Position numbers and translations under genes: made by a program. Below, piece by piece: positions 61,307 to 64,000 of a stretch of 64,000 bases of DNA (position 1 is its first letter; every line of letters starts with the position of its first letter). The stretch is from Prinia subflava (Eukaryota > Chordata > Aves > Passeriformes > Cisticolidae), in the NCBI RefSeq assembly GCF_021018805.1, contig NC_086247.1:118021094-118085093 (forward strand), in the 5' to 3' direction. The notes under the pieces were generated by a model. That model was not told the DNA's origin. It did no database searches and saw only the letters and a list, made by a program, of their open reading frames with translations.

Positions 61307-64000
61307 AGGTCTTATATGTATTTATTATCATTATTAAGACTTCACAACATGCACAATAGTACATTAGACAGGGTACTCAAATAAGAATCTAAAATGAAAA
61401 ATATTTACAAAATAATCAGAAAACATTGACATTTGCCTTTAATTGTACAGTCTACAGGTGGTATAACACAGGAACATGCATTTAATTCCCTAGTTGATTT
61501 AAAGTAAATGCACGTGCTTATTCATAGTTTAGGTGGTTCCAATTAGCTCTTGAAGTCCTTCTGTTCAGTGAAGCAAATGGAATGTGGTAGATTTGAGCTC
61601 CAATCTTCATTTCATGTTGACCAATGGGTTTTCTGCAATACTGGGTTAAGAGGGCTCTTAGATATTATTTTATGTAGTAGGGCTGTACATTTTTAAATGT
61701 TACCTTTTTAGAATTGATTGCTTGTTCATATTATACACTATACATTACATCACTATTAAAAGTCTCTAGAATTGTAAAGCTTAATTTATTAGTCTTCATT
61801 CAGAATAGTTGAGAAATGAATTAGTGAATGCTGTTCAGAAAGGATTTCAAATATCATTCAGCTCCACTAAAACTGAGGCAGATTCCAGCTTCCAAGTAAT
61901 TTCTTTTTCAGTTGCTTATAACTTTTTTTTTTGTGATTCTAACAGCCAAGGGGGAATGCAGAAGAGATAGGATCTTGCCAAATTTCTTTTGGCGGTTTTA
62001 AAAGTAATTTGGTTCAAAACGTGTTTGGAATTGCATTACATTTTTTTAAAGGCATAATATCTGCACTAATACAATTTCAGAAGTGTTGAAATTACTTTCT
62101 TACTGTGTAGCAATCACTTCCAGCAGCTGGTGAGAAAAATAACCTGAAGAGTCTCTTTTCTCTCTGTTCTTTCTTTTCACAGTTGCACTAGTTGAAACCT
62201 TTTGCTAACTCAGCTGACACACTGGCATTTTCAAAGACATTGTGGGAATGGTATCCACTTGCAGAACAATGTGAATAGCTTCAGAGTCTGACCTGTTGTG
62301 TGCACAGGGGAATGTGTCTTGACACATAGCTACCTTAGGGAGGCGGCTTGGCAGGTGTTATAATGGCCAATGATGCTACAAAATTTACAATGGCAAATGA
62401 AGAATATTGTACATGGTAGAAACAGGAGGGTTATTTAGATAGACATAATATACTGTAGTTACTGAAGTATAAGTGACTGTGAAAGAAAGGCCCAGATTTT
62501 TCTCAAGCTGTGTCTGCTATCTACCATACGTTGTATTTAAAGGAGACAGAATCCTGGTAAACAATCGTAGGCAGCTCCCTGCAGAAGGTGAGGATGTGTG
62601 GGAGACAAGGAGACAAAAAATGACCAGATAGTCTTTCTGTTGTGAGAGAGGTGAAGGAAGCTGCTCCACACCATTGGAATGACTTGCTACTCTTTTGGTC
62701 CCCTGGGGTTACTGGCAGCTGGGAGAAGCTAGAGGCAGCCCTAAACCCTGCAATCATTTTTGCTCTTATCTGGAAAACCTTCACTTTTCAAAGTAATTAA
62801 TAATCAAGAAATAAACAGAAATAAACATTTTTTTTAAAAAGAATATGGTCCTAGCTGGTGTGTTCACAAACACAGGACTTCTGGTCTCTGCATGAATCAG
62901 GAGCTCACTCCTGTCACAGAGGAAGAGGACCATAATTTCCTGGCTTGCCAAGTCCATTCCTCTACAGTTCTCAGCAACGATATCTTACAATTCTGTTTTA
63001 AAAAACTCATCATCCCAGCTCAGCTTAAAAGGCTAAAAACTATCTAACTTCTTCTTGCATATATTTAGGGCAATTTGCAAAAGCAGAGTTTGCTGGTATT
63101 CAGTATAACCCACTCTGTGACCCTCCTTAGCAAAGTAAATGTGGTGAGATCTTAGCCTGGAGTCATAATAGTAGTTTCCCTCTTCCTGGTTTCATTTGGT
63201 CTCCCAGGGAGAAGTAATAGTCTCCCATGTGACAGGGGGAGGAGGAGACATTCACCTTAAGGACATGTATTGCAAATAAATCTGAAACACATTTCCTTGC
63301 ACATAACCCAGCTCCTTACCTTGAAATTGCCTTTTGTATTTTAGAGTGGCTGCAGAAGGTCTGTGAGCAAGTCTTAGGCTACTAAGAATATAAGATGGCT
63401 TAAAGTGTTCTTGAGATTCATTTCAGTAGAAGTTGCAGGAAATATAGGTTTAATTCTTTTATTCAAACTCAGTAGATGGTTTGGGACAATTAATTTCCAA
63501 TTGTTTCCCAGTAGAGCAGATTTACTTGTATATTAATGAGGCACAGGTGTTAGGCCCCTGGTGCCTGCATGCCTGGGAGGCATATTTAGGTTGTTTATCT
63601 AGTCAGCCATAGGTACTGCAAGGTACTCAAGCTTGCCTTTAACAGTTTATACAGTGAGGCTTTTTAATTTTTTGATGGTTTTTTAAATTTGCTAGCACCT
63701 GTTAAAATTTTAAAACTGATCATGTAGAAAGAAGTAGGAGTGATTTCAATAGTAAATAGCGCTAAATGTTAAAGAAAGTCATCTTCTATGATGCTTAACT
63801 GCCCAGCTTGACATTAAGAAGAAAAGAAGGTTCATTTAAGCAAATACGTCATGTGAAGAGCTAATACAGTCAACAGTGTACTTTTCTGTTGCATATTTTT
63901 GGAATAGGTACTTCTTTGTCTACAGCTGAAACATGAATGTGCTTATATTAATATTCATTTTTCTTGTTTATTCACTGAACTGCAGTACCAACATTTTAGA

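Larger units (their letters stand above)
51000..64000 (+). other. TBC1D5: TBC1D5 intron after coding exon 2 (continues past window)
   Basis: No continuation of the TBC1D5 reading frame was found between the donor at 51000 and the window end. In particular, nothing resembles the expected exon encoding KEWEELF. Recognisable contents are two GC-rich unclassified blocks (51.83-52.21 and 55.28-55.47 kb), a CR1 reverse-transcriptase fragment (57.07-57.56 kb) and a sense-oriented LTR (60.56-61.31 kb). The remainder is AT-rich, unique-looking intron. Near 53.16-53.22 kb there is a short TATA/TGTA-rich run, and 52.5-52.95 kb is moderately GC-rich without a recognisable identity. The intron length cannot be determined here. 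Confidence 0.85.

Noticed and set aside
1..64000. tRNA, rRNA, CRISPR array, operon, bacterial or phage-like system
   Set aside because: No cloverleaf with A/B boxes, no regular spacer-repeat array and no cluster of long frames was seen. The splice-site structure and repeats are those of a vertebrate intron.

Overview
This window is vertebrate nuclear DNA, almost certainly from a bird. It is AT-rich and nearly all intronic. It carries CR1 LINE fragments with the typical avian 3' end, including the block that ends near ATTCTAT. It also carries two LTRs of a type I know from bird genomes, with TGTCATGG / TGTCGTGG termini. The species cannot be fixed from the sequence; the LTR types suggest a non-galliform bird, but that is only an impression.

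The only gene I can support is TBC1D5 on the + strand, the Rab GTPase-activating protein that works with retromer and in autophagy. Two exons are visible. The first (22110-22245) ends the 5' UTR and encodes residues 1-33 from the start codon at 22146. The second (50933-50999) encodes residues 34-55 plus part of 56. They join in phase across a 28.7 kb intron and read colinearly with the known N-terminus of TBC1D5. The TBC domain and all later exons lie beyond 64000.

Layout: 1-22109 is upstream intron, with an antisense-oriented LTR at 21.04-21.54 kb and a G/T-rich tract at 15.1 kb. 22246-50932 is the first coding intron. It holds a probable old CR1 piece (25.0 kb), a perfect CRE palindrome (27.2 kb), three CR1 3' ends (28.4, 32.3 and 46.2 kb), a small CpG-rich patch with splice-like borders (35.06-35.35 kb), and a strong isolated CpG island with a G-rich tandem repeat (43.36-43.95 kb). 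Next comes a purine-rich 48.6-49.6 kb stretch and an AAAC microsatellite (50.4 kb). 51000-64000 is the next intron. It holds GC-rich unclassified blocks (51.8-52.2 and 55.3-55.5 kb), a longer CR1 reverse-transcriptase fragment (57.07-57.56 kb) and a sense-oriented LTR (60.56-61.31 kb).

The open reading frames outside the two exons look like chance frames or antisense shadows of repeats. I see no tRNA, rRNA, CRISPR array, operon or other undescribed multi-gene system. The most interesting unexplained object is the CpG island deep inside the intron, which may be an internal or antisense promoter.
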